From Thermoanaerobacter ethanolicus JW 200 (GTDB lineage: Bacteria > Bacillota > Thermoanaerobacteria > Thermoanaerobacterales > Thermoanaerobacteraceae): a DNA stretch of 64,000 bases. Below are positions 7,789-15,940 of the stretch, one piece after another. The stretch lies in the NCBI RefSeq assembly GCF_003722315.1, contig NZ_CP033580.1, positions 248,001 through 312,000 on the forward strand. Reading direction: 5' to 3'. A program made the translations under genes and the position numbers. Numbering within the stretch: the first letter of the stretch is position 1; each line of letters starts with the position of its first letter. Below the pieces are notes generated by a model. It was not told the origin of the DNA. It saw nothing but the letters and a program-made list of their open reading frames with translations, and ran no database searches.

Positions 7789-9700
7789 ATCGAGTAGGAG
7801 CTGAATAATTATTTTATTCAGCGTCCTCTCACACCACCGTACGTACCGTTCGGTATACGGCGGTTCATTAGGAATTGTGTACAATTAGATATCTTTGGGA
7901 TAAACTCTTATAACCTATGCTTTCAAAGTATTTATTTGTAAGAGTCTTATTTAGGATTGGGCTATTGGATATTCTCCAGTAGCCTTTCCTTGTATTGGCG
8001 TATTCCCAGGCTTTTTGTTCTTCTACTCCTAGTTTTACTAAGTTATCATGCTTCGTTTTTATCTTCTTCCATTGTTTCCATATACATGCCCTTAGTCTTC
8101 GCCTTATCCATTCGTCAAGGGTTTTCATTATGCTTTTCGCGTCTGCTAATCCAAAATAGTTGACCCATCCTGTTGTTATTTGATTTAGTCTTTTTATTCT
8201 GTTTTCCATGCTTATTCCCTTGTTCCGATTGGTTATTTCTCTTACTTTTTCCTTAAACCTTTTGATGGATTTTTCATGGATTCTTATTCTTACTTCGTTT
8301 TCTTTTGTATAGAATGAAAATCCAAGAAATTTTCTTCTCCATGGTCTATCTACAGCACTTTTTGCTTCGTTGACTTTTAGTTTTAATTTGCTTTCTATGA
8401 ATTTCTTTATGCTCTTCATTACTCTGTTTCCTGCAGACCTGCTTCTTACATATATGTTGCAGTCATCTGCGTATCGGCAGAATTTGTGCCCTCTCTTTTC
8501 AAGTTCTTTGTCTAGTTCATCCAACATTATGTTTGCTAATAGGGGACTTAATGGCCCTCCTTGGGGTGTCCCTTCTTCTGTTGATACTTTGATTCCGTTT
8601 ATCATTACTCCCGATTCTAGGTATCTTCGTATTAACTTTAGTACTCTTTTGTCTCCTATCCGCTTTTCTAGTTTGGACATTATTATGTCGTGGTTTACTC
8701 TGTCAAAGAACTTTTCTAAGTCCATATCTACAACCCATGTGTATCCTTCATTTATGTATGCTTCTGCGGCTTTTATTGCGTCTTTTGCACTGCGTCCTGG
8801 TCTGAATCCATAACTGCTATCAGAAAATGTATGGTTGTAGACTTTATTCAGTATTTGGGCTATTGCTTGTTGTATTAGTCTGTCTAGTACTGTAGGTATT
8901 CCTAGTAGTCTTACTCCTCCATCTGGTTTGGGAATTTCTACTCTTCGCACTGGTTGTGGTTTGTATTTCCCCTCCAGCAGTTGTTGTTTTATGGTTGGCC
9001 AGTTTTCTTTGAGATACGGTAGAAGTTCATCTACTTCCATCCCATCGACTCCATGGCTTCCTTTATTTGCAACAACGCGCTTGTATGCTGCTCTCATGTT
9101 TCCTCGTTCTACTATCATTTCAAGCATCTTGCTGGTATATCTTTGTACTTCGTTTCTTCCATCTTCCGACGCCGATGATATACTATGCACTTCCGTTGTC
9201 TTTTGAAATTCCATTTCTCTATTCAACGGATAGCCTCTTTGTTGAGTTGTCTGCAGTCTCTGCATATCTTTCGAGTCAATAAGATTTCCAAAACCTCCTA
9301 ACGTTCGGTCCTTCCTTATCTATTCATGTCTAGATAAGTACTATGACCTCTGCTGACTTCTCAAGGTTCAGCCATACATCACTGCATGGGTTGTCACTTC
9401 AGATTTTACTTCCATGACTTATCCTTGAGACCTCCCCGGGTAAGAACGATAACTTTCATCTCATATATCTGCCAGATTTACTGTATGGGATTCGGGTAGT
9501 GTTGGACTTCGTTTTGTTACGCAAACTCATCCATCCCAATTCAGCCTCTTATCTGGTTCTTGTTCATCAGACCGAGATTTTGCCTTAAGCTTCCTTCAGA
9601 TTCCACCTCACGATGGACACCCTTGCTCTTGGCTAGTGGTTCCCACTACCAAGCCCACAGCGGACTTTCACCGCCTAGTTATCGCCCATGCCGGGCGCAC
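7789..9700 (-). mobile_element. Group IIC intron, copy 2 (tandem with copy 1)
   Basis: Same length (1912 bases) and same ends as copy 1: GTGCGCCC from 9700 and CTACTCGAT ending at 7789. Its 3' end is directly followed by the 5' G of copy 1 on the minus strand. The 5' exon is the intrinsic terminator of the walJ-like gene (9705-9736), the typical landing place of class C introns. The two copies differ by scattered substitutions. The ribozyme 5' part spans 9300-9700. Confidence 0.93.
7868..9265 (-). CDS. ltrA: Group II intron reverse transcriptase/maturase (copy 2)
   Basis: Near-identical to the copy 1 protein, with intact RT motifs (PQGGPLSP, YADD) and maturase domain. The usual ATG at the position matching 7368 has become ATT (ATTGACTCG), so I start at the next ATG, MQRLQTTQQRG, giving 465 residues; an ATT start is also possible. 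Differences from copy 1 include GNMRAAYK for GNMEAAYK, NWPTIKQ for NWATIKQ and IYVRSRSAGNR for IYVKSRSAGDR. Loss of the normal start may lower expression. It could be helped in trans by copy 1. Confidence 0.92.
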   Translation of the reverse strand: MQRLQTTQQRGYPLNREMEFQKTTEVHSISSASEDGRNEVQRYTSKMLEMIVERGNMRAAYKRVVANKGSHGVDGMEVDELLPYLKENWPTIKQQLLEGKYKPQPVRRVEIPKPDGGVRLLGIPTVLDRLIQQAIAQILNKVYNHTFSDSSYGFRPGRSAKDAIKAAEAYINEGYTWVVDMDLEKFFDRVNHDIIMSKLEKRIGDKRVLKLIRRYLESGVMINGIKVSTEEGTPQGGPLSPLLANIMLDELDKELEKRGHKFCRYADDCNIYVRSRSAGNRVMKSIKKFIESKLKLKVNEAKSAVDRPWRRKFLGFSFYTKENEVRIRIHEKSIKRFKEKVREITNRNKGISMENRIKRLNQITTGWVNYFGLADAKSIMKTLDEWIRRRLRACIWKQWKKIKTKHDNLVKLGVEEQKAWEYANTRKGYWRISNSPILNKTLTNKYFESIGYKSLSQRYLIVHNS

Positions 9701-9704
9701 ATAC

Positions 9705-9736
9705 AAAAACAGGGCCTCGCAAAATAGGCCCTGTTT
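9705..9736 (-). terminator. Intrinsic terminator of walJ-like gene
   Basis: AAACAGGGCCT (9707-9717) pairs with AGGCCCTGTTT (9726-9736). On the minus strand a TTTTTGTAT run follows, then the 5' end of intron copy 2. The stop codon of the walJ-like gene overlaps the stem. On the plus strand it would have served the permease before the introns arrived. Confidence 0.9.
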
Positions 9737-10520
9737 ATATTTCTACTAAATCACTTTCAATATTTCTTAAAGCCATACGCACCTCAAATTTTACTCCTGA
9801 TTTTTTAAGTACATTTGTAACAGTCGCAAAGGCAAGTTCTGGTCTGTTGTTATTTTGGCTTAAATGGCCTAAAAAAGCTATTCCTATCGCTTTCATTTTA
9901 AACAGCTTCATGAGAGTGTCTGCTGCAGCATCATTAGAAAGATGCCCTAAATTAGATAAAATCCTTTTTTTAAGAGGCCATGGATATGAACCATTGATAA
10001 GCATTTCTATATCATGGTTTGCTTCTAAAAGTACTATATCGGAACCTATAAGATGATTTGCAACACCTCTCGTCATGTATCCTAAATCAGTAGCAATGGA
10101 AATTTTTTTATCTCCACATTTAAAGGAAAAACCTACCGGTTCCACGGCATCATGAGACTTTTTAAAGGGCATTATTTTTACATCCCCAATTTCAAATTCT
10201 TCTCCTGTGGTAAAATAGAGTTTGTTTTTTTCGGAAATTTCTTTTATGTCTTTCTCCATTACCTCCCATGTAGCTTTATTGGCATATATAGGTATATTGT
10301 ATCTCCTTGAAAGTACCCCGGCTCCGATAATATGATCTTTATGCTCATGAGTTATAAGAATGGCAGATAGACTTTTAGGGTTTATCCCTATGTTAAGTAA
10401 TGCTTTTTCAATTGTTCTACCGCTTAAACCCGCATCAACAAGTATATGTACATCTTTATGATTTATGTAAATAGCATTTCCACTGCTTCCTGACCTCAAG
10501 GAACAAAACTTCATAGCCAA
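9735..10520 (-). CDS. walJ: WalJ/YycJ-like metallo-beta-lactamase-fold hydrolase
   Basis: MBL-fold metal-dependent hydrolase, cytoplasmic. The N-terminus [17 protein letters not shown] and the metal motif [21 protein letters not shown] (HxHxDH) are those of the YycJ/WalJ family, a nuclease-like protein linked to the WalRK cell-wall regulon. Further ligands appear in [18 protein letters not shown] and FLGHLSQNN. In many Firmicutes it follows walI. Here it lies more than 30 kb from walRKHI. The start may be TTG 10520 or, more likely, ATG 10514. A perfect hairpin lies between the purine-rich ribosome site and both starts. Confidence 0.85.
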   Translation of the reverse strand: MAMKFCSLRSGSSGNAIYINHKDVHILVDAGLSGRTIEKALLNIGINPKSLSAILITHEHKDHIIGAGVLSRRYNIPIYANKATWEVMEKDIKEISEKNKLYFTTGEEFEIGDVKIMPFKKSHDAVEPVGFSFKCGDKKISIATDLGYMTRGVANHLIGSDIVLLEANHDIEMLINGSYPWPLKKRILSNLGHLSNDAAADTLMKLFKMKAIGIAFLGHLSQNNNRPELAFATVTNVLKKSGVKFEVRMALRNIESDLVEI

Positions 10521-10521
10521 T

Positions 10522-10540
10522 ATACCCGCATTGCGGGTAT
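10522..10540 (-). promoter_or_regulatory. Hairpin between ribosome site and walJ start
   Basis: ATACCCGC and GCGGGTAT form an 8-bp stem with a 3-base loop. It separates AAAGGGGG (10541-10548) from the ATG at 10514 or TTG at 10520. Unfolded, the spacing is too long; folded, the ribosome site is brought near the start. A role in translation is inferred. Confidence 0.5.
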
Positions 10541-10700
10541 CCCCCTTTCTTTTGCTATCACAATTAATTATAACAATTTTTCTAAGGCAAGTGAAGAAAT
10601 TTTCTTTTTAAAGGAAAAGTAATTATTCACATTCGATCTGTGTGCAAATTTTTCATAGCTCAAAAATTCCTCATAATTCTAGCAGAAAGACTTTCAACAT

Positions 10701-10748
10701 TAAATTATCAACATATTCACATGCATTTGTGGATAAGTTGATAATTTA
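10701..10748. promoter_or_regulatory. Long palindrome carrying two inverted DnaA-box-like sites
   Basis: TAAATTATCAAC (10701-10712) pairs perfectly with GTTGATAATTTA (10737-10748), and the inner TATTCACA/TGTGGATA extends the pairing with one wobble. It contains a perfect DnaA box, TTATCCACA on the minus strand (10728-10736), and a one-mismatch box TTATCAACA on the plus strand (10705-10713). It lies between the flavoenzyme terminator and walJ. Confidence 0.55.
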
Positions 10749-10751
10749 AAA

Positions 10752-10777
10752 ATATAAGAGGGGAATAACCCCTCTTA
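10752..10777 (-). terminator. Terminator of flavin oxidoreductase gene
   Basis: ATAAGAGGGG and CCCCTCTTAT form a 10-bp stem with a short loop, followed on the minus strand by ATTTTTAAA. The stop codon TAA of the gene lies within the first arm. Confidence 0.9.
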
Positions 10778-12700
10778 TAGGGAAAGACCTAAATTACGTC
10801 CCTCAGAAATAGCGTGGACAATCTTTCTCACTTCTTTAGCATCTCCTATAACATGAAGCTTTTCTTGTGGTAAAATCTTACTAACCTCTTCGTAAAGCGA
10901 AGGATCTGGTTTTAAACCTACGGCTAAAACTATAGTATCGGGAAGTGGCAGCTCTTTTTCCCCTTCAGGTGTCTCCACCAAAAGGGCCTTTCCTACTTCC
11001 TTTAAACGAGTTTTTACATAAATTTCAACACCTCGTTCTTTTAAGCGCTTCATAATGAGAATCTTCTCAAAAACTCCCATGTCTCTTGCTACTTCCTCCA
11101 AAAGCTCAATAACCATTACCTTTTTGCCTTGTTCTGAGAGATAATCAGCAGTTTCCATGCCTATCAAGCCGCCACCAATTATAGCAACTTTATCGCCTGC
11201 TTGTTTTTCTCCTCTTAATACTTCCACAGCTGTCAAAAAGCCGTATTCTTTAAGTCCGGGAATAGGTGGTACAATTGGCTGTCCTCCTGTCGCAAAGACG
11301 ACTTCGTCAGCCTCCCATTTTGCTATTTCTTCTGCTGTAACTTTATGATTAAGATTTAAAGTGACACCAACCTTTGGAAGTACCTCTTTATAGTATTCCA
11401 CGATGCCTTTCAATTCTTCTTTGTGAGGAGGAACAGAACCGGGCAAAACTTGACCTCCGATCTCTCCTTTTTCCTCATAAATGTATACTTTATGTCCTCT
11501 TGCAGCAGCAGTATAAGCTGCTTCCAAGCCTGCAAGTCCAGCACCAATGATAAATACTTTCTTTCCAGGTTGAGGTGCTTTTTGTATTTCGATTTCCTCC
11601 TCCTTGCCAACTGATGGGTTGAAATTACAACCAAAACGGCGTCCTGCTCTTAATTCATCTAAACAGCCTTGGTGACAAGCAGCACAACGGCGTATTTCCT
11701 TGCTGCGTCCTGAGATAGCCTTTTCTACAAATAGCGGATCAGCCACCAAAGGACGTCCAAGAGCAACTAAATCAGCTTTGCCTGATACCAATATTTCTTC
11801 TGCCAATTCTGGCGTATTGATTCGCCCGACAGCGATAACAGGAATATTGACCTGTTCTTTTATTTTTGAAGCAAATTCCCATGCCAATCCTTTTTGCGTT
11901 CCCAAAGTTTGCAATGTAATAGCACCAGACTCACAGCTACTTCCTAAAGAAACATCAATAGCAGCAACACCTTTATCTTCTAATGCTTTAGCCAAACGGA
12001 TCGCATCCTCTAATGTCCAACCTCCTGGCACAAATTCATCAGCACTAATGCGTACAATAATTGGAAAATCAGCACCTATCTCTTTCTTTATTTCATCTAA
12101 TATTTCCATCCCAAAGCGAATTCTATTCTCAAAACTGCCACCATGTTCATCCTCTCTTTTGTTAGTATGAGGTGACAAAAACTGGTGAATGAGATAACCA
12201 TGTCCAAATTGAATTTCCAATGCATCTGCACCAGCTTCATAAGCTCTGACAGCAGCTTTTACGTAAGTATTTTGCCATTTCTTTATGTCCTCATGAGGTA
12301 TTCCTTGTGGTTCAACTCCAATAGTTGGACAAGCTATTGGAGAAGGTGCGATAAGGGGTAATTTAGTTACCATTGGATTTGCTATCCGCCCCGCATGGTT
12401 GATGTAGACTGCGACTTTGCTACCAGCCTCCTGTATGGGGGTAATAAGGTGGCGAAGCCCCTCTACCATTGAATCATCATAAATACCTAATTGACGCGGA
12501 ATTTCTTTCCCTGAAAGGTCTACATATGCTGATTCTAAAACAATTAAACCTACTCCCCCTTTTGCTCTATTGACATAATATTGAATTAGGTCCTCTGTAA
12601 CCTGTCCCTCTGATGTAGCATAACCAGTTTTAACAGGCGCCATTACTACCCGATTTTTTAAATTTAAATTACCTATTTTTACTGGCTTTGTAAGCTCCAT
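10775..12700 (-). CDS. FAD/FMN/Fe-S NADH:flavin oxidoreductase (2,4-dienoyl-CoA reductase-like)
   Basis: Three-part flavoenzyme of 641 residues. The N-terminal TIM barrel of the old-yellow-enzyme family binds FMN (GGVGLIVLESAYVDLSGKEI, DALEIQFGHGYLIHQFLSPHTNKREDEHGG). A cysteine cluster, CAACHQGCLDELRAGRRFGC, binds a 4Fe-4S centre. The C-terminal half holds FAD and NAD(P)H dinucleotide sites (KVFIIGAGLAGLEAAYTAA; KVAIIGGGLIGMETADYLSEQG). The architecture is that of 2,4-dienoyl-CoA reductase and related enoate and trimethylamine dehydrogenases. The physiological substrate is unknown. It is transcribed alone, with its own terminator. Enoate reduction in an anaerobe is a fair guess. Confidence 0.9.
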   Translation of the reverse strand: MELTKPVKIGNLNLKNRVVMAPVKTGYATSEGQVTEDLIQYYVNRAKGGVGLIVLESAYVDLSGKEIPRQLGIYDDSMVEGLRHLITPIQEAGSKVAVYINHAGRIANPMVTKLPLIAPSPIACPTIGVEPQGIPHEDIKKWQNTYVKAAVRAYEAGADALEIQFGHGYLIHQFLSPHTNKREDEHGGSFENRIRFGMEILDEIKKEIGADFPIIVRISADEFVPGGWTLEDAIRLAKALEDKGVAAIDVSLGSSCESGAITLQTLGTQKGLAWEFASKIKEQVNIPVIAVGRINTPELAEEILVSGKADLVALGRPLVADPLFVEKAISGRSKEIRRCAACHQGCLDELRAGRRFGCNFNPSVGKEEEIEIQKAPQPGKKVFIIGAGLAGLEAAYTAAARGHKVYIYEEKGEIGGQVLPGSVPPHKEELKGIVEYYKEVLPKVGVTLNLNHKVTAEEIAKWEADEVVFATGGQPIVPPIPGLKEYGFLTAVEVLRGEKQAGDKVAIIGGGLIGMETADYLSEQGKKVMVIELLEEVARDMGVFEKILIMKRLKERGVEIYVKTRLKEVGKALLVETPEGEKELPLPDTIVLAVGLKPDPSLYEEVSKILPQEKLHVIGDAKEVRKIVHAISEGRNLGLSL

Positions 12701-12820
12701 TATATCACTCCTTTAGTACAGTGTATTTTAAAATAATGTTCATAATTATTAAATTCGACATAAAATAGTCAATTCCTGCTTTGTTAAATTTTTGTCTTTG
12801 TTTGCTCTGAAATGTAAATT

Positions 12821-13084
12821 TTATATAATTATGTCTTCTCCGCCTTTTCTAAGCCCAAGGATTTCTCTTTCAGAATATTTGGTAGTCCGTAAAATATAAA
12901 AAATAACTGAATCCTCATCTTTGTCTATTATTCTTGAAAGCTCTATTTTTAGTTTTTTAAGATTGGCTTCTGATATTTCGCCTTCTAAAACAGAATTTTG
13001 GACCCAATGAAGGTATTTTCTGCAAGTCTTTAAAACTTTATTGACCCTTTTTTCATTCACATCGTATACTAAAATTAAAAACAT
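12821..13084 (-). CDS. cas2: CRISPR-associated Cas2
   Basis: Small ferredoxin-fold protein (87 residues) that forms the Cas1-Cas2 integration complex for spacer acquisition. The start MFLILVYDVNEKRVNKVLKTCRKYL carries the conserved Asp at the end of strand 1. The middle WVQNSVLEGEIS and the end DSVIFYILRT match the type I-B subfamily. It is the last gene of cas4-cas1-cas2, 16 bases after cas1. Confidence 0.96.
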   Translation of the reverse strand: MFLILVYDVNEKRVNKVLKTCRKYLHWVQNSVLEGEISEANLKKLKIELSRIIDKDEDSVIFYILRTTKYSEREILGLRKGGEDIII

Positions 13085-13100
13085 ATCTTATCACCTAAAT

Positions 13101-14093
13101 TTACCATTGTGCAATAAAAGGCTTGTACTGTTCTTCTTCAATCAAGTGTTTTTCCAATTTATACAGCTCTAACCTTATAAGTCTTCTATAAGAAACATTG
13201 TTAGAAAGATTCCTGTGTTTAATAGTTGTAGCAAGCTTATCTTCAAATTCCTGCACAAATACTTTTTTCCCTTTTTCTTTAAGTAATAATCCTTCTGCAT
13301 CTTCTTCAAAGTCTTCTTTAGTAACCATTTTTTTGCTAAGCAAGGTAAATATAGTCCTATCTACAATGATAGGCTTAAAAATCTCTGAAACATCAAGATT
13401 TAAAGAAAAACGTCTAAAATTGGTCGCATGCAAAAAACCTATTCTCGGGTCTAAGTGGGTTTTGTATATTTCACTTAAAGTTGTCGTATACATCAAAGAA
13501 TTTCCAAAGCTTATCAATGTATTCAAAAAATTTTGAGGTGGTCTTTTGCTTCTAAAGTCAAACTTAAAATCTGGGTTTTGAATTATCTCATCAAAAGCCT
13601 TATAATAATATTCCCTAATATTACCTTCTATTGCCATTAATTCATTTATTGTGGAAGTTGAATCAACGCTCTCCCCTAATTTTTCTATGGAATAAATGAC
13701 ATCTTCCAAATCTTTGCCTCTATTTGAATAATATTTCAAAACTTGCCTTATATTCTTATAAGCTCCTTCGACAAATTTTTGAGCAAGATAAAGCCTTTTA
13801 CTTCCATCATTATAGTGCTCAGCTTGTCTTAATATCATATAGCCTGAGTTTAAATGTTCTCTTGGATAATAAGACCCTACATAATATCCATAATGATTGA
13901 AAAAATGAAGTATAATCTCTGATTGTGTTAAAAACTCAAGAAGTCTTTTGTTAAGGCTTACTTCTCCAAAAACCATTATTTCAGAAGTATTTTCTACTGG
14001 TATAAATTTTCTTCCATTTTCTCCTTCAAAAAATAGAGTATTATCTTTTCTTTTTAATTCCCCATCTGAAAAAATATAAATCGTTTTTTTCAT
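13101..14093 (-). CDS. cas1: CRISPR-associated Cas1 integrase
   Basis: Metal-dependent DNA integrase that inserts new spacers at the leader end. The 330-residue protein (type I-B form) has a beta-rich N-terminal domain (KTIYIFSDGELKRKDNTLFF) and an alpha-helical catalytic domain. The likely metal ligands are Glu156 (MAIEGNIREYYYKAF), His222 (FLHATNFRRFSL) and Asp234 or Glu237 (LDVSEIFKP). The start ATG 14093 overlaps the cas4 stop as ATGA, 11 bases after AAGGAG. An in-frame TTG at 14102 is less likely. It is translationally coupled to cas4. Confidence 0.96.
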   Translation of the reverse strand: MKKTIYIFSDGELKRKDNTLFFEGENGRKFIPVENTSEIMVFGEVSLNKRLLEFLTQSEIILHFFNHYGYYVGSYYPREHLNSGYMILRQAEHYNDGSKRLYLAQKFVEGAYKNIRQVLKYYSNRGKDLEDVIYSIEKLGESVDSTSTINELMAIEGNIREYYYKAFDEIIQNPDFKFDFRSKRPPQNFLNTLISFGNSLMYTTTLSEIYKTHLDPRIGFLHATNFRRFSLNLDVSEIFKPIIVDRTIFTLLSKKMVTKEDFEEDAEGLLLKEKGKKVFVQEFEDKLATTIKHRNLSNNVSYRRLIRLELYKLEKHLIEEEQYKPFIAQW

Positions 14094-14587
14094 GACATAC
14101 AAAACTCCTTATACCCACAATTTTTACAATATGGAATTTTTATAAAAGCAGGTGGCTTTTCTTTATATACTATATCTTTAATTTCTTCAATTGCCTTTAT
14201 AACTTCTCTTTCAAATTCTGGTGTAAGTTCTACTACTTCCCTCTTCCTTTCTTCTGGAAAAAAAAGTTGCCCTTTTGCAGTTATTCCGCTTTGCTTTAAC
14301 TTGTAGAGATAAAATAAAAGTTGCATTTTAGCACTATCTTCCGCTTTTGAACTTTTCTTTACCTCGCCAATTAAAATATTATCTTTTTCCATTCTCACAA
14401 GGTCTAATACCACATTTTCAAAATGAATCTTTTTTCTATCCCTTTGATAAGAATTTTCATCAATAAGCCTACCTATTTCAATATAAGGATGTTCTTGGTC
14501 AGGCACTATCTGATGTGCCATAAGCCAAACTTGCCTTTTACAAATGGTATAGCTTTGCATCAATGCCCCTGTAACCTCAAATTCCAT
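14090..14587 (-). CDS. cas4: CRISPR-associated Cas4 nuclease
   Basis: RecB-type Fe-S exonuclease that trims prespacers and helps choose PAM and orientation during adaptation. Its 165 residues show the N-terminal Cys16 (TGALMQSYTICKRQVWL), nuclease motifs (VVLDLVRMEKDNILIGEVKKSSKAED, with the E-K core) and the C-terminal iron ligands Cys154, Cys157 and Cys163 (PYCKNCGYKEFC). It is first in the cas4-cas1-cas2 operon, on the trailer side of the array. Confidence 0.95.
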   Translation of the reverse strand: MEFEVTGALMQSYTICKRQVWLMAHQIVPDQEHPYIEIGRLIDENSYQRDRKKIHFENVVLDLVRMEKDNILIGEVKKSSKAEDSAKMQLLFYLYKLKQSGITAKGQLFFPEERKREVVELTPEFEREVIKAIEEIKDIVYKEKPPAFIKIPYCKNCGYKEFCMS

Positions 14588-14693
14588 AGTATCACCTATA
14601 GATTAAATTTTAATTTTATAAATATTTGCATAAATTGGCTTTTTTTATAAATATAAAAAATCATAATATACCTTTTAAGACTATTTAAAAAGT

Positions 14694-14939
14694 TTAATGT
14701 GCAAATACATTAATTTTTGCAGCCAATTCTTTAATCGGTATATCGTCAATTTTGAATTCATTTAAAAATTCCTCGATTGTATCATACTTTTTTTCTGTTT
14801 CTGGCTTATTATATTCACAAATATAGATTTTGTCATAATACAAAAGTGAATAATCTTTTCCTCCATACTCAAACCCTATTTCCCCCACCTTACTCAAATC
14901 CTCAATAAACTCCTCCAGCGATGAATAAGTATCATACAC
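14694..14939 (-). CDS. Small acidic protein of unknown function
   Basis: 81-residue protein, MYDTYSSLEEFIEDLSKVGEIGFEYGGKDYSLLYYDKI and onward, with a YDTIEEFLNEFKIDDIPIKELAAKI tail. The pattern of an N-terminal helix, an EFEYxGKxYS strand pair and a TIEEFL helix occurs in many uncharacterised small Firmicute proteins. I do not recognise a function. It has a usable ribosome site and lies between the CRISPR trailer end and cas4 on the same strand. The neighbourhood suggests, but does not show, a link with CRISPR. Confidence 0.6.
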   Translation of the reverse strand: MYDTYSSLEEFIEDLSKVGEIGFEYGGKDYSLLYYDKIYICEYNKPETEKKYDTIEEFLNEFKIDDIPIKELAAKINVFAH

Positions 14940-15055
14940 TTAAATCACCTTCATATCTTATTAATTTCCTATTTAAAATTACCCGAAGTTTAAATTACTT
15001 TGTACTACAATTATTCGCAATAAAAATTTAATTAAAAAATTTTAGTAAATTATTT

Positions 15056-15670
15056 GTACAATTCATCATATGTAGGCTAAAAACCTTTTAATCAAGTGTG
15101 GTTAAATTTTGAACTAATGGAGTTTCAATTCCTTATAGGTAGGCTAAAAACGAAAAGATAGGTAATAAAGAGAAGTATTATAGGTAGTTTCAATTCCTTA
15201 TAGGTAGGCTAAAAACGTATATCATTTTGAGTAACAAACTGATACCTTGCAGTGTTTCAATTCCTTATAGGTAGGCTAAAAACTCTAATGCTTCATCCTC
15301 ACTTAATCTTTCATCTACAGTTTCAATTCCTTATAGGTAGGCTAAAAACAGATTAGCTATTCTTCAACATCCACAGTATCCCTTCAGTTTCAATTCCTTA
15401 TAGGTAGGCTAAAAACGGAGGTTGAGCAATAATGGGTTTGCCAGCAATTAATAGTTTCAATTCCTTATAGGTAGGCTAAAAACTATATACGGCAAGAGCT
15501 GGGCAGAAATATGCGACGAGAGTTTCAATTCCTTATAGGTAGGCTAAAAACTGAATTTTTTTGCTGTAGGACAGAAGTGGCCTCCAGAGTTTCAATTCCT
15601 TATAGGTAGGCTAAAAACAATTAATGCCTGCAAGGAATTCGATATTGATTTGGGTTTCAATTCCTTATAG
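15056..15670 (-). CRISPR. CRISPR array, leader-distal part (type I-B repeats)
   Basis: Eight complete 30-base repeats starting at 15122, 15187, 15254, 15320, 15387, 15454, 15522 and 15589, a decayed end repeat at 15056-15085 (about six mismatches, mostly in its left half), and the first 17 bases (GTTTCAATTCCTTATAG) of a repeat cut by an IS110 element at 15670/15671. There are about nine spacers of 35-38 bases. The decayed repeat marks the trailer end. The 8-base crRNA handle ATTGAAAC reads on the minus strand, so transcription runs right to left. Confidence 0.98.
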
Positions 15671-15930
15671 ACTCCCATGCCGCAAATGCGGCACCAGCAG
15701 AGGATGAAAATGTCCTTTTTTGATGATATAATCAGTACAGCGGCTGGTGAAGAAAGGTCGTTCTTACCTTGGTGCTTTGAGCCCGACTCATAGACAGACT
15801 CCAACGACCAGGTGCACCACAGATTGTTGCTCCCTTTACGGGAAGCACGCAGGATAGAATAACCCCTTATGGTTGTTGCACCAGCTCTTCAATTTTACAG
15901 TCGCTATCGTTCAAATTTTAAAAAAGGAGT
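15671..15930 (+). ncRNA. Candidate bridge RNA region of IS110 copy B
   Basis: About 270 non-coding bases on the 5' side of the transposase, where IS110 elements encode their bridge RNA. It begins with the hairpin GCCGC/GCGGC (15680-15693) and contains further complementary blocks, for example GGTCG (15757-15761) with CGACC. CTTACCT (15763-15769) could pair with AGGTAGG of the CRISPR repeat with one G-U pair, a possible right-target guide. The RNA and the guide are inferred. Confidence 0.5.
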
Positions 15931-15940
15931 TGGCTCTTTC

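Noticed and set aside
15592-15804. 70-codon minus-strand frame across a CRISPR repeat and the IS110 end
   Set aside because: It crosses the IS junction and lies in the predicted bridge RNA; chance frame.
15869-15940. Upstream in-frame ATG extending the IS110 transposase by 24 codons
   Set aside because: The added residues show no family similarity, and a good ribosome site stands before ATG 15941.
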